DNA of 64,000 bases from assembly GCA_030867875.1 (NCBI GenBank), contig JAOWCC010000424.1, forward strand, positions 186,001 to 250,000, read 5' to 3'. How positions within the stretch are numbered: the first letter of the stretch is position 1; the number at the start of each line of letters is the position of its first letter. Under the pieces are notes generated by a model. The model had not been told where the DNA came from and did no database searches. It was given only the letters and a program-made list of their open reading frames with translations. The position numbers and the translations under genes are program-made. This document shows, in pieces, positions 1 to 11,147 of the stretch. The DNA is from Actinernus sp. WN-2022. Its lineage: Eukaryota; Cnidaria; Anthozoa; Actiniaria; Actinernidae.

Positions 1-2034
1 CTGGGGAGGTTTATCAACCGACTTGATTATCGAACAGGTAAGGTATTATGTATATAAGATCTTTTAAAAGGTTGCATTATTTTCCATAGTATAACCTTTG
101 ACTGGGGATATTAAAAACGATAAGTTAAGAAAGGCATTATAATGTTTAAAAATATGCTACTGTTATAGTTTTGTAACCCTTCTATTTGGTTACTAGGTGT
201 TTATGAGGAGTATGAAGACAAGTGGTGGTCTCACTAGAGGAAGAGGGATGAGTGAAACTCAACGTTTGACTTGGGTCATGTCAATACCAGCCTGCGCAGA
301 TATAAATCAGTCAATGCAAAATCTTACCGGAAGTTCTTTCAATACAAGCGACCAACATACCAGTAGTGGACCTCATAAGGAAGCTACCCGCGCAAGAATG
401 GAACGCGACCACAGCGACCTTCAGAAGATAGTTGGTTTCTTCACCCAAAGAGACCCGTTCTGCGCAGACCCATCATTGCGAAACATTGCAACTGGTGTCG
501 TAGCCGAAGACGGAGTGAATTGCGAGAAGGCAAAAGAAGTGGGCGACTCGATAATCAAGAAAATGGCGGGTAAAGATGTACATGAACACTCATTTCAGAA
601 GAAAGATCAGGTGAAAACCCTTGCATGCAAAACATCCGTTCACCTCAAAGATGGCAGCATTCAAATTGACCCACAGCTGCTTTTCCAAAGGCTCAGTGTG
701 TTGGCGACAAGCGGCCAGTATGACAACCCTGGTTCATTTTTTGAACATGAAATGTCTAGCTACCCTGCAGCGTTGTTTGACACTTCTTTGCTACTGAGAA
801 AAGCTGACAAGCCAGCATTAGCCGACGCTCTCTGGAAGATGACTGAAAGCGTGCAAACTCCATGCCTCAGAGAAGCCCACTATGTTCTTGATGGCGGCGC
901 TCTTATCCACCGAGTAACTTGGCCACATGGTACAACCTACGACGACGTGTGCTCACTCTATGTCCAGTACATCCAGAGGAGGTACGGATCGCCCACGGTC
1001 GTTTTTGATGGGTATGGAAATGGTCCCAGCACGAAAGACTGCACGCACCAGAGACGGGGAAGTTCGTGCTCGCCACCTGTGTTATTCCAGAGCAAAATGA
1101 GGAAAACAAACAAAAGTTCATCAATCTCTTGTCAGAGAAGCTCCTGAACGCTGGCTGCAACGTAATCCAGGCTCCTGATGATGCTGACCTCCAGATTGTT
1201 ACAACCGCGGTCGAATCAGCAAAGTCGAACAGCACAGTCTTAGTTGGGGATGACACTGACCTTCTAGTCCTTATGATTTACCATGGTGACATCGATGGTA
1301 AAGACCTCTTCTTTAGACCGGAGCCCAGACAACGCAGCAAGACCAGCAGGGTGTGGAATGTGAGGGAAACAAAGTCAGCATTAGGTCCTGATATCTGCAG
1401 CAACATTCTCTTCATCCATGCCCTGCTAGGATGCGACACAACATCGCGCATTCATGGTCTTGGGAAGGCGACCGGACTGAAGAAGTTCAAGGCAAGTGCG
1501 TATTTCAAAGACCAGGCAAGATTGTTCTCCGGGGATGCAAATGCTGTTAGCAAAGAGGACGTGATTGCAGCAGGAGAAAGGGCACTGGTGTGTCTGTACA
1601 GCGGCGAAAAAGATGAGAGCTTAAATACGCTACGTTATTCGCGATTTTGCCAAAAAGTTTCAACGGGCAATGCTGTTTTGCAGCCAGAGAACCTTCCACC
1701 AACATCAGCTGCTGCCAGTTACCACAGCCAGCGAGTGTTCCTCCAAGTCCAACAATGGAAAGGCATAGATTTGCCACCTCTCGAATGGGGCTGGCAGCTG
1801 AAAAATGGAAAATTCACCCCAGAGCGCACCAGTTTGCCTCCAGCACACGCCTCTTTACTGGAGATGATTCGTTGTGGCTGCAAGGGTGACTGCAGGAACA
1901 ACAGATGCTCTTGTCGGAAGAACAACTTGAAGTGCTCTGCAGCATGTAGCGGGTGCAAAGGAGCTAACTGCACAAACGCACCAGAGTCTGATCTGACCGA
2001 GGAAGAGGATTTTTTAGAAACTATTGAAGTATAA
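1..2034 (+). pseudogene. Nuclease-like protein with C-terminal CXC cysteine cluster, 5' partial, one frameshift
   Basis: Exon 1 is cut by the window start and ends at 37 (CAG|GTAAGG). The intron is 38-196, ending in a pyrimidine-rich stretch and TAG. Exon 2 resumes in phase 0 at 197 and runs to a TAA at 2032-2034. The joined frame reads STDLIIEQ then VFMRSMKTSGGLTRG, which I recognise from a large uncharacterised cnidarian protein family. The frame breaks once: one frame is coding to about 1045 (KDCTHQRR) and another from about 1060 (KFVLATCVIPEQ). The second part has VLVGDDTDLLVLM and LGCDTTSRIHGLGK, which resemble the acidic strand and helix-hairpin of FEN/PIN-type nucleases; that is inference. 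At 1864-1980 lies a CXC-like cluster (CGCKGDC, RCSCRK, CSACSGC-type spacing), similar to MSL2/Tesmin CXC motifs. The family is multicopy in cnidarians, so it may be transposon-derived. One indel separates it from an intact frame; an assembly error is possible. Confidence 0.72.
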
Positions 2035-2112
2035 TCTTTGACCCGTTTTGATGAATATTTAGCTGAATAGCGCGAAGCTTTAATGAATCCAGGACATCCA
2101 ACATTTAAAGAG

Positions 2113-2118
2113 AATAAA
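2113..2118 (+). terminator. Polyadenylation signal AATAAA
   Basis: A canonical AATAAA lies 79 bp after the stop codon of the nuclease/CXC gene on the same strand, a normal 3'-UTR spacing. Confidence 0.5.
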
Positions 2119-2694
2119 GTTAACCATACTTGTATGATAAAAAGGCTTTTAAGTATAAAGTAGCAGTAAATATGAAACAACAGTAAGAATTTTGCAGTAT
2201 TTTATTATTTCTTGGGTTGGGCTCCCTGTGGTTAGTCTACAATAGTAAAATTATCTACTAAAAATCTAAATAGTAGCCATTAATTGTATCCCGAATGAAA
2301 TCCAAGCGAATTCAGCGCCTCTAGATTTAGTTACACGAAGAAAAAACTTTAAATTGTTCAATTTATGCGTTTTTTCTATAGTGCGATACGCGGGAACCCT
2401 GTGGTAAAATAGCAAAAATAAATAATTCCGAATTTCAAGGTGTTCCGACCATGGAATCTTGTGGAACTTTTGATATGTTAAAAAGGTCATTTAGATGCTT
2501 CATATTTCGCTGAAAAAGCTTTTGTTGCAATTACTTTGAACTTAATCCACAGATTGACTGGACTTAAGTAAAGTTAATGAATGGCCACGAGTGTGATATG
2601 AGATTTATCATCACGAGTAATGCTTAATGCCACGAGGGCGAAGCCCGAGACGTGCACTATATCGGGTGCATCATGGGTAAATCGTTAAACGTCT
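2119..2694. other. Non-coding stretch, repeat-like
   Basis: No gene is visible. The segment about 2580-2690 (ccacgagtgtgatatgagat, then cacgagggcgaagcccgag) has the look of a dispersed repeat, with the phrase 'cacgag' recurring, but I see no clear ends. Confidence 0.3.
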
Positions 2695-2814
2695 GGGCCG
2701 GGTTGTTCAAAGCCCGATTAGTGTTAATCCTGGATTAACTCTGCACAGAACCTATTGGTTGTCATGGAAATTAACCCTGGATTAGCACTAATCGGGCTTT
2801 GAACAACCCGGCCC
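2695..2814. mobile_element. Foldback MITE, 120 bp
   Basis: The left arm GGGCCGGGTTGTTCAAAGCC and its continuation (to about 2740) is the inverted complement of the right arm ending CGGGCTTTGAACAACCCGGC at 2814, with few mismatches over about 40 bp. No target-site duplication is evident. It sits between the nuclease/CXC gene and the 3' end of TCEANC2. Confidence 0.85.
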
Positions 2815-3493
2815 TGTATTCTAGATGATTTCTTGAACTTGTACAGTACATGATTCCAATGTTTTTGGATATTTTAGAAGACATGAAGTTGATGTGAGAT
2901 GACCAAGAAAAGTGCTCATCAATAATTATACCTAGGAACTAATTCCATTATTTTCTTTTGCTAACTTTTGATACAATTTAAACTAGATTCTTGGATAATT
3001 AGATATTGTATCAGGGGTTTCATGAAACCACTCTGATTAACGAGTAGTAAAATTTACCTCCCCAAGTATTTCTGCTGCTGCTGAAATCACATGTGGTGCC
3101 CTGCATTCTATCCACTTTGAGTGACCCAGCTTTTTGGGCTGAGTTAGTTGCTGTGGTTTTATGTTGCAACAAACTTCGGAGCTACTGACCATTTGCTCCA
3201 GCCTAGCTTAGCACAGATTAGCTTATGTCTACTCCTGAAGTTGGACTGGTTAAAGGCTCATACAATCACCCTAGATGCTTTTCTGCCATTTGTTTGTAAA
3301 AAAAAAAAGAAGCTATTTGATTGCTCCACATGTGCCAATTTTCGACTGCAACAAAATGGCAACTTCACTGGGCGTGTGTCCACAAATTATCATATAGGGT
3401 GGGGCTTTAAATAAACAAGACAGTATGTATGGCAGTTACATGTATTAGTAATTTATACAATTAATGAGTTTAAAAGTGTCTGTTAATTTTTTT

Positions 3494-6400
3494 TCAAAAA
3501 GTTGCCCTATTGGATTGACCTTGCAGCAGCTCTTCAATTTTCATTTTCCCTTGCAGTAGATTCAGTCTAATATTGCTCTCTTTGTGTTGAAGAGTAAAAA
3601 CTATTGTTCGCATCTTGCGTCTGTAGTTATTATCCACCCTTCTGCCAAAAGTGAAGAATATGGCTTGCTCTATCTGTTTAGGAACAATGTGCTCCTCCTT
3701 CAAAAATAACATATTTGCATTGTTACTAGATGAAGGATGTGTATACATGTTGCACTCATATTTTAACATGAAACAAAAGTCAAGAGAGTAGCTAAAATCT
3801 ACATGTGTATGTACATTGTATATAGATGCAACAAGTCAACCACCAATTTTGTTTTCACGCAAGTGAAGCAAGTTTTTTTGTTATCATAGGGACAGGTGAA
3901 CGATGAGGGAATCAATTTGCGTTTGTGCCAAAAAACTGTCAAGATGCCATGGGGCCAGGCAGGATGGCTAGACAGTGTGGCGTACTTTGGTAGTCTGTGT
4001 GTAAATCTACAAAGACTTGATTACTAAGCTATTTTGACTGGCTGCTCATACAATTTATTCACCGACCCAAAAATCCATCTGCAAATTCGATCAGTGCCAA
4101 CCCAAATTGCAAGATAGTGTAGGTCCCAGGGGGGGAGTACTCCTATATAAAAGGGACAGGGAAGATCGTTGGAAAAAATCAATTTTACCCCTAAAAGATA
4201 CCAATTTTGGCATGGCCATGGCTTAGATTTACCCCTAAAAGATACCATTCAAAAGCACATTGAAAATCAATGAGTTTATTGTAATATTACAGACAAAGGC
4301 ATCAAATGCTTTCACGTTTCATATCCCCTGAAATATACATAAAATTCTCGGTTTCGCTCTTTTAACCCTAAGTGATACCACAGCCCACAATGTTAACCCC
4401 TAAAAGATATGATCATCCCCGTCCCTTTTATATGGGAGTGCCCCCCCCCCCCCCCCCCCCCCCCCAGGGAGCATAGGGCATAGGACTTTGAGAAAGTTTA
4501 ATGTATGTATTGTACATGAAATCTAAAGCAGGGATTTTAGACACCTAGTGTAGTTCCAGTTGCCCATCACAATTTCAGTAAATGAAACCTCATAGAATGT
4601 ACTTGGCTATTCTTATTTCTATTCACTGAAATGAGTGTAAAGGTCTAATGTATAGTTTGCACTTTTGACCATTTTCTTTATATATGTGTAAGTGCTATAT
4701 TTTTATTTATCACGGCAATTTCCAGTTTTCACTATAAAATGTACTTTGGGACAGGGTGAGCACATAATTTGTAAATCAACAACCACAAAAACTCAAAACA
4801 GACAGCATCAAAACAATCCCCTAGCTACAATTTACAAAGAAACCTAACCCCAGAATAAAATACATCATTCTGCTACACAAATTATACATGTAAGGACCCC
4901 AATTGCCTGTATGCATGAGTACACTTTATGAAGGGTTGTTGGTAGGAGCTGGTAGGAACTTCTTGCGTCCGCAAAAAGAAGTTCTTGCGCGTGCATTCTT
5001 TTTGAGCTGTACTGTAGCTGTCAACAACTGTTGGCTGTTGGTCTAACACACTACTAACATACATGTTATTGTATAAGACTTCAAAATACATTGCAGAGAT
5101 TGAGCCATAAATACACAAAAATACACGCCAATGTACCTGAAGAAGGCTGGTGTGGCCAGCCGAAATATTGTACCACTAATTTCAAAATTCTACGTTGTAT
5201 CGGTCTTTGCTTCTTCATAGTCATAAATATAGGCCCTTTGCAGGACCTGGTCATGTGACCTTTTTAGCCTGTCAATCAAAAAAACAATTGGCGCTAGAAC
5301 AGAAATGGTAAGAGCAAGTCAAAATTAGTAAAAAGCCCAAGTTTTAGGTACATATCTTTAAAACTGAAGGAATGGCAAATTTTTGAAAGCTCTATAATTT
5401 AGCTTAATTTAACAGAGTTTGTGAGGCTTTTTTTTGCTGACTGGCAAGCCGTTATTCCTTCTAATACATGTACATGTACACTTCCTTAATGTACTGATCA
5501 AATCAAAACATCAACACCCCCCATCCCCTCCCCCATGTTGTTGAAATGCCCAACCCCATTGTCATATTAGGCAATCAAATGCCCCTGCCCCCGGGACGTA
5601 GTATTAGTTGACACTACATTTTGTTTTTAACATAAATTTTATAAGCAATTTACATTTATATTTTAATACCTTCAAATGCAGCGCAAAGCTTTTGGAGTCC
5701 CTTTGTTTTTAAGCCAGTCACTTACAAAAGCAGAATTGTGTCCTTTGAAGTCGTCTAAAGTGTCAGTGACCTCCCAGTGCTCCAATTCCGCCATGATTTT
5801 GAAAGCTAGTTTATAATCAATTGGAGTCGTTTCTTTTTTAAAATAGCATTATCTTTAACTACCAATTTGGCTTTAGAAAAGGGCATTCAACAGAATGTAG
5901 GCAATCCTTGAAATTACTGACAATTTGAAAACTGCAATTGACAACAAGGAGACCACATGTGGTCTATTTTTAGATTTCTCCAAAGTTTTTGACATGGTTA
6001 ATCATAAAATTCTCCTCGCAAAATTACGTAAATGTGGAATACGTGGCACGCCCTTATCTTGGTTTACTGATTATTTGAACAATCGTCAACAATATGTCAG
6101 AATAGGAAACACTGACTTGCATACACTTAGGATGACTGGTGGTGTGCCACACGGATCAACGCTAATGGTCACTCTTATTCTTACTTTACATAAACGACAT
6201 GCCAAACTGCTCTAAGAAACTCTCTTTTCGAATCTTTGCAGACAATACTAATGTTTTCTACTCAAGTAAAAATACATGTATGAACGAGATTGAAAATGTA
6301 ATGAATGAAGGGCTGGCAGATATACCGGTATTTCGTTACTGTGCTACAAATACATGTAGACTCTATCAACATGAAAAAGGCCAACTATATGCTTTATTAG

Positions 6401-9381
6401 CTCTCAAAGGAAAAAAACTTCAAATATCCAAATTGAGAACATTGAACAAAAAGACCATATCAAATATTTAGGAATATATATTGACAGACATCAGTTGGGA
6501 ACAACAGATTAAACAGTCGCTAACTGCATAACTGCAAAGAATACAGGTATTTTGAACAAATTGAGATATCACGTTGATTTAAATATGCTGAAGCAAGTAC
6601 TCTACTACACTCTAATCTACATGTACCCTTACATCAACTATGGTATCATGAGTTGGGGTAACACATGTATACACTACCCATCTTACAAAACTTCATACAT
6701 GTAGCTGCCAAAACAAATGTATCAGAAATATATTTGTTGCTTATAAAAAGAGAAGACGCCACTCCCTATTTTAATCTATTACGAATCCTCAAGCTCAACA
6801 ATGTTTTTTTAAGTTGAAAATAGCAACTTTGACCTTTAAAATTATAAATGAAAAAGATACAGTTCCTTCTATATTCTCAAACACCATAAAAACAGCTGCA
6901 ACATGTATAACACCAGATTCGCTGCTAAGCAAAATTTTAGCAAACCAAAAGCTCGAACCAACTATGGAAAGTGACGTAATGTTACATTTAAAAGGAATTC
7001 AGACAATACATTTGCCATTGACCAATGATAGGAGAGTGTTCACTGGCGCACCAATTCACTAAAATTCTAACAATGGCTTTGATTGGGCAGAGAAATAAAA
7101 CAAACATGCTGATGTCATGCTTGCATAATGGAAACTAATTAAGTGCTTGGGTAACCAGACATTACTTTTTTCTTTGAATTTATGAGTGAAAAAATAATTT
7201 ATGTCTGCATAGCAGGCTATCCAATACCATGCCTGCCCAAGTTTGAACTGTCTAGCATTAGAAATGAGGGTGACATCGGCAAATACTTACAATCACGTGA
7301 CCGATGACGTCATCGTTATGTCATCACCACTAGGTGATTGATAGGGACCCACTACCATGTCTGTCCAGATTTGAGCTGGCTGGCATTAGAAATGAGGGCG
7401 ACATGGGCATGTACTGTACAAGTACTTAAAAGCATGTGACCAATTACATTATTGTTACGTCATCACCACTTGGTACTTGATAGGGACCCACTACCATGTC
7501 TATCAGGTTTGAGCATGCTGGCATTATAAATGAGGGAGATATGGGCATGTACTTAAAATCATGTGACCGATGATGTCATCGTTAGGTCAACACCATTAGG
7601 TGCTTGATGGGGACCCACTACCATGTCTGTCCAGATTTGAGCCGGCTGGCATTAAAAATGAGGGAGATATGGGCATGTACTTAAAATCATGTGACCGATG
7701 ACATTAGAAACGAGGGAGATATGGGCATGTACTTAAAATCATGTGACTGATGACATCATTGGTACGTCATCACCTCTAAGTGATTGATAGGGACCCACCA
7801 CCATGTCTGTCCAGGTTTGATGTGTCAAATGAATACACATTCTCCAGCATGACCAAATTTGGACGCGTAAAATAAAACTCTGTCAATATATCTTCGGAAA
7901 ATCGAATACTACATGTATATGTTGTAGTTGAAATTAGCCATTCGAATTTTTTTTAGAATCATTGATTTGACCGGGTCAAATTGAACTAGTTAGTTTTGAC
8001 TCATGGTCAAATTGAACTGAATGGTCAATTTCAACTGCAACATATACGGACTGTTTGGACAGCCAATGGAGAGTCCCCGATGTACACAGAATAAAAACGA
8101 AGTGCACACCATAAAACGATGAATAAATTAGTTCGGAGCACTAACCCCAATAACTTGTGTTCTGCGCTTGCGCGCATCCACAAGTTAAAAATGAAATGAT
8201 AACGTAAGACAAAATATAAAGTGCATAATTTTTTCTAGATTATGCCTTTTAGTTTTGAAGATATTTAAGAACAAATTATTTTTTATATTGAGTTTTCTCT
8301 CCAGAGGGGATGTCTGACAGCAGCCCCCACCCCCCTACCCCAAAATGGGTCCATTACTCCCAAATTGCCTACTCCCCGGGCCCAAAAATGAATCAAATGC
8401 CTGGGGGTTGCCTGGTGGGGGGATGTTGATGATTTTATTCGATTGGTACATAACTGAACAGCAGCATTCACCACCAACATGTATTACAGATGTAGGTATA
8501 CTAGAGCAGATTTCGTATGAGTGGGACAAACTACAACACTGACAACTTCATGGTTACCGTACGGCATGCAGTGACATTGAAATGGTTTCCCATTGTTTTG
8601 TCCTACTGATCCAATCAAATCACAGAACTACCGCACAGCATATCTACACTACAGCACGGTTACAGACATGCCATAGTTTGCCACATTCATAGGAAATCTG
8701 CTCTTCCTGTAGTATATGTATTGTTGTTAAATATTGCAAAGTTTAATCTAGCATTTACCTCGGGCCCAGGCCAATAACATGCGTGGATCAAGTGGAAAAA
8801 ACTGACTGTTTTCCGAGGTAAACGAAGGTACAAGGTTGTGTACTTACCGAAACTTGTAGTGCATTCACCAATAGCTTCCTTCCCTTGGCACGAAGACATT
8901 CTGTCCTATTGTCACACCTAACTTCTATCATTGGTTTGTCGCTTTCTTCTTCCACAATATATTGTTTCCATTTCCTAAAGACCTCCTTCGCTAGTCCACT
9001 GATTTCCTCATTAGCATGTTTACGCAAAGAATTCACCGTATGTCCGATTTTTGTTGACAGGAGGATCCCCTTGGAAGGAGTTTTGGAACTGAGTTCGTGC
9101 AAAGCTGAGCGGAGTTCTTCACTTGAAGACAATTCATTTTCTAACTGCAGTTTCAACCGGATAATTTCTTCCACAACTACGACCCTCTGGAAATAATAAA
9201 AGTAAACAGCAAACAAGTAGTTCGTAGAAATCGCACACAATCTTTCTATCACTGAAGCTTATTACTTTTATTTACTCACTGGCAGCGACTCGATTGTAAC
9301 TTGTTTTGTCTTGGGAGGCAATGTTTCGGGCCTTCGCTTGGGCTGTGGATCGCGCTGTGTTCGCACTACGAACTTATCCAT
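3494..9381 (-). CDS. TCEANC2: TCEANC2-like protein (TFIIS N-terminal domain), three exons, complete
   Basis: Exon 1 is 9381-9280 (ATG; MDKFVVRTQRDPQ...VTIESLP), donor GTGAGT. Exon 2 is 9186-8848 (acceptor CCAG, RVVVVEEIIRLK..., donor GTAAGT). Exon 3 is 3697-3494 (acceptor TTTTTGAAG, ends in TGA). All junctions are phase 0, giving 34+113+67 = 214 codons; the human protein is about 208 aa. Exon 2 carries the TFIIS N-terminal (LW) domain: KIGHTVNSLRKH, the WKQ helix start, and RAKGRKLLVNAL. Exon 3 carries the conserved C-terminal block DNNYRRKMRTIVFTLQHK, matching YRRTVRALVFTLKHR of vertebrate TCEANC2. TFIIS N-domains dock on transcription elongation factors; unlike TFIIS this protein lacks the zinc ribbon. 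Its exact role is not well known. Intron 2 (8847-3698, 5,150 bp) holds a LINE remnant, MITEs and tandem repeats. Recognition and alignment are from memory; phases and splice sites are read from the sequence. Confidence 0.93.
4129..4465. mobile_element. MITE with G/C-homopolymer termini
   Basis: The left end is GGGGGGGAGTACTCCTATAT with AAAAGGGACAGGGAAGATCG following. The right end is the inverted counterpart GATCATCCCCGTCCCTTTTA then TATGGGAGTG and a run of 25 C (4441-4465). Internally, 'acccctaaaagatacca' occurs repeatedly. Lies in TCEANC2 intron 2. Similar G(n)-ACTCC ends occur at 10277 and 43116, so this is a family. Confidence 0.75.
5500..5600. repeat. C-rich repeat fragment in TCEANC2 intron 2
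   Basis: The stretch aacaccccccatcccctccc followed by two 'aatgccc' phrases resembles the G/C-rich 'gcatttga' repeats at 8.3 and 21.8-22.9 kb. Ends are not definable by eye. Confidence 0.35.
5860..7062 (+). pseudogene. Jockey/CR1-type LINE reverse-transcriptase remnant
   Basis: Translated pieces give YQFGFRKGHSTE just before 5900, then CGLFLDFSKVFDMVNHKILL (RT motif region A) at about 5953-6012, GGVPHGSTL (motif B, degenerate), and FRIFADNTNVFYSS at about 6226-6264, where the catalytic Y/FADD has become FADN. Later pieces (KYLGIYIDRHQ, LNKLRYHVDLNM, FKIINEKDTVPSIF) continue the LINE C-terminus with several frameshifts and stops. Both ends are eroded. It lies in the antisense-neutral interior of TCEANC2 intron 2 and cannot encode an active RT. 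Confidence 0.85.
7225..7820. repeat. Tandem repeat, about 130-bp unit, four to five copies
   Basis: The phrase 'ctaccatgtctgtccag(a)tttgag' recurs at about 7225, 7351, 7491, 7618 and 7798. Each is followed by '(g)gcattagaaatgagggNgacatgggcatgtact', 'catgtgaccgatgacgtcat' and 'ttgatagggaccca' type blocks. An internal partial duplication is seen at about 7690-7740. Only the first unit contains a perfect TGACGTCA palindrome. Confidence 0.85.
7915..8047. mobile_element. Small foldback MITE, 133 bp
   Basis: GTATATGTTGTAGTTGAAAT at the left is complementary to ATTTCAACTGCAACATATAC at the right, with about 29 bp of near-perfect terminal inversion. The interior has repeated 'ggtcaa(a)ttgaac' phrases. 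No duplicated target site is clear. Confidence 0.75.
8296..8430. repeat. G/C-rich repeat fragment
   Basis: Contains cccccacccccctacccc and later 'aatcaaatgcctgggggttg' and 'tggtgggggg'. It resembles the 'catttga' G-rich repeat of 21.8-22.9 kb read from the other strand. The short ORFs over it are by-products. Confidence 0.4.
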
Positions 9382-9480
9382 TTAGACGACTGTTTTGGCT
9401 GGGAATTTCCATGAATATGGTACTACATTCATGGACATAAGTATTTATTTGAGTTCAACTCAGCTGTCCGCCATTTTTAA
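9382..9480 (-). promoter_or_regulatory. Putative TCEANC2 promoter with YY1-type motif
   Basis: CCGCCATTTT at 9468-9477, 87 bp upstream of the TCEANC2 start codon, matches the YY1 core seen in many TATA-less housekeeping promoters. I see no TATA box. The role is inference from position. Confidence 0.35.
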
Positions 9481-9716
9481 AAAGCAGGCGCGGTTACTGA
9501 AGTCATCACAGGAAGCCCGTCTCATCACAGGTAGCCCAAGCGATTTGTATGAACGATTACAAAGAATGTATGGAAATTTCACTAATTATCGCTGTAATGC
9601 TCTTTATACCTCTTATAAAATATTTCAAAAACCTTCGCTTTCCCTTTCATGTCCATGGTGATTCCTGGGTCGTCTAACCTTGATTTAGGGTGGTTTTCGA
9701 ATTCTTGATTTTCTCC

Positions 9717-10009
9717 CTCAAATTTTGACATATCAATGTTTTTGCATATTCATAAAGTAGAGTTAATATATTATTACCAGTTCGATACAACGACATGAAG
9801 TCTTATTTTTTGAGCTTCGAATATTGAATCTAAACGTCAGCCATTACTGGAGGCCGTTCCCTTTGTTCAGCTTTAAACAAAGGTTTATTCAGCGGAAGTG
9901 ATGTCGCCTGCAGAACACAACGCTCGGAGGCGTATTTCTACTAAAAACGTCTCCACGTACATAAGAAGAAAGTTATATTTATCTTTGCGAGGTTGGCTAC
10001 TTTTTTATG
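9717..10009. mobile_element. Truncated copy of the 39.2-kb TTAA-type foldback
   Basis: From 'ctcaaattttgacatatcaatg' to 'ggttggctacttttttatg' it matches 39175-39500 almost base for base, with small indels. The right half of the hairpin is missing and no terminal TTAA pair can be found. Confidence 0.85.
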
Positions 10010-10154
10010 TAGGTACATGTAGGTAGGTAGGTACTTCGTGTAACGTACCACATATAGTATTGTGGGAGGGGTGGTCCTGCTATACTATATACCTACTATA
10101 ATACCACATATAGTATTGGGGAAGGGGTGGTCCTACTATAACTATACTATATAC

Positions 10155-10276
10155 CTAACATATACTGTACACTATACACCCCACTGTACAGCAGTATACA
10201 TCACTATACATCACTATACACCCCTATACAACCCTATACAGCACTATACAAGCAGTATACACCCCTATACAGCACC
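10155..10276. repeat. CTATACA minisatellite, first block
   Basis: Degenerate ~10-11-bp unit 'ctatacaNcc' (e.g. atacacccctatacaaccct). Interrupted at 10277 by a poly-G element; the array resumes at 10589. Upstream (10050-10155) two imperfect 'ccacatatagtattg' copies occur. Confidence 0.85.
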
Positions 10277-10588
10277 GGGGGGGGGGGGATACTCCTGTTT
10301 GTGACGTATTATGTATGTGCCGCCCGGGTGGGTCAGGGTTTTGAGCTCAGTTTGGGCATGTAGGGTCAGGATTGGAGTATAATTTGGGTGCAGTCAGGGT
10401 CGGGGTTCAGTATTTTTTAGGCAGTTAGGGTTCAGTTTTTTTTAGCTACTATGTCGAAAAAAATACATTCTATTGCCGCATTTTGATCGCCTCTCCACAT
10501 GCAAGCACTGAGGTCCCTTACATTGTGACGCCGCTAATTCGTACTACAGTACTTATCTATGTACTCCATCTGCTGATTTGTTTACCCA
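10277..10588. mobile_element. Poly-G-ended element splitting the minisatellite
   Basis: Begins with 12 G and ATACTCCTG, the same G(n)-ACTCC start as the 4129-4465 MITE. It contains cagggt/cagggtcggggttcag phrases and no ORF of note. CTATACA repeats flank it on both sides, so it was inserted into the minisatellite or the minisatellite expanded around it. Confidence 0.5.
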
Positions 10589-11147
10589 ATACAGCACTAT
10601 ATATACGCCCCTATACACCCCTATACATGTACAGGCCTATACACCCCTATACAGCACTATACAAGCAGTATACACCCCTATATACAGCACTATACAGGCC
10701 TATACAGCACTATACAGACCTGTACACCCCTATACAGCACTATACAGGCCTATACAGCACTATAGACCCCTTAATACAGCCCTATACAGGCCTATACAGG
10801 CCTATACAGCCTATACATCACTTATACAGCACTATACAGCCCTATACAGCACTATATATACACCCCTATACATGTACATGCCTATACACCCCTATACAGC
10901 ACTATACACCCCTATACATGCAGGCCTATACACCCCTATTCAGACATATACAGCCCCATTACAGCCATGTACAGTGCTATACAGGCCTATACAGCACTAT
11001 AGCCTATACAGCACTATACAGGACCATACAGCACTATACACCACTTATACACCCTCTATACAGCCCTATACAGCCCTATACACCCCAATACAGGCCTATA
11101 CACCCCTATACAGCCCAGTGCATACAGGCCTCTACACCCTTATACGA
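10589..11147. repeat. CTATACA minisatellite, second block, about 560 bp
   Basis: More than 40 imperfect copies of 'ctatacagcc/ctatacaccc'. Because the unit lacks stop codons in several frames, long Tyr/Thr/Pro/Ile-rich ORFs span it; they are not genes. Confidence 0.92.

Noticed and set aside
5137..5165. Hammerhead ribozyme core (CTGAAGA - stem - GAAA)
   Set aside because: The CUGANGA and GAAA blocks and a GGCTGG/CCAGCC stem are present, but an extra A is bulged before stem II and I find no convincing stems I and III. More likely the end of a Penelope-like or other repeat.
8788..9252. Reading the 154-codon minus-strand ORF as a complete protein
   Set aside because: Its first and last residues are intron sequence; splice signals and homology show it is exon 2 of the three-exon TCEANC2 gene.
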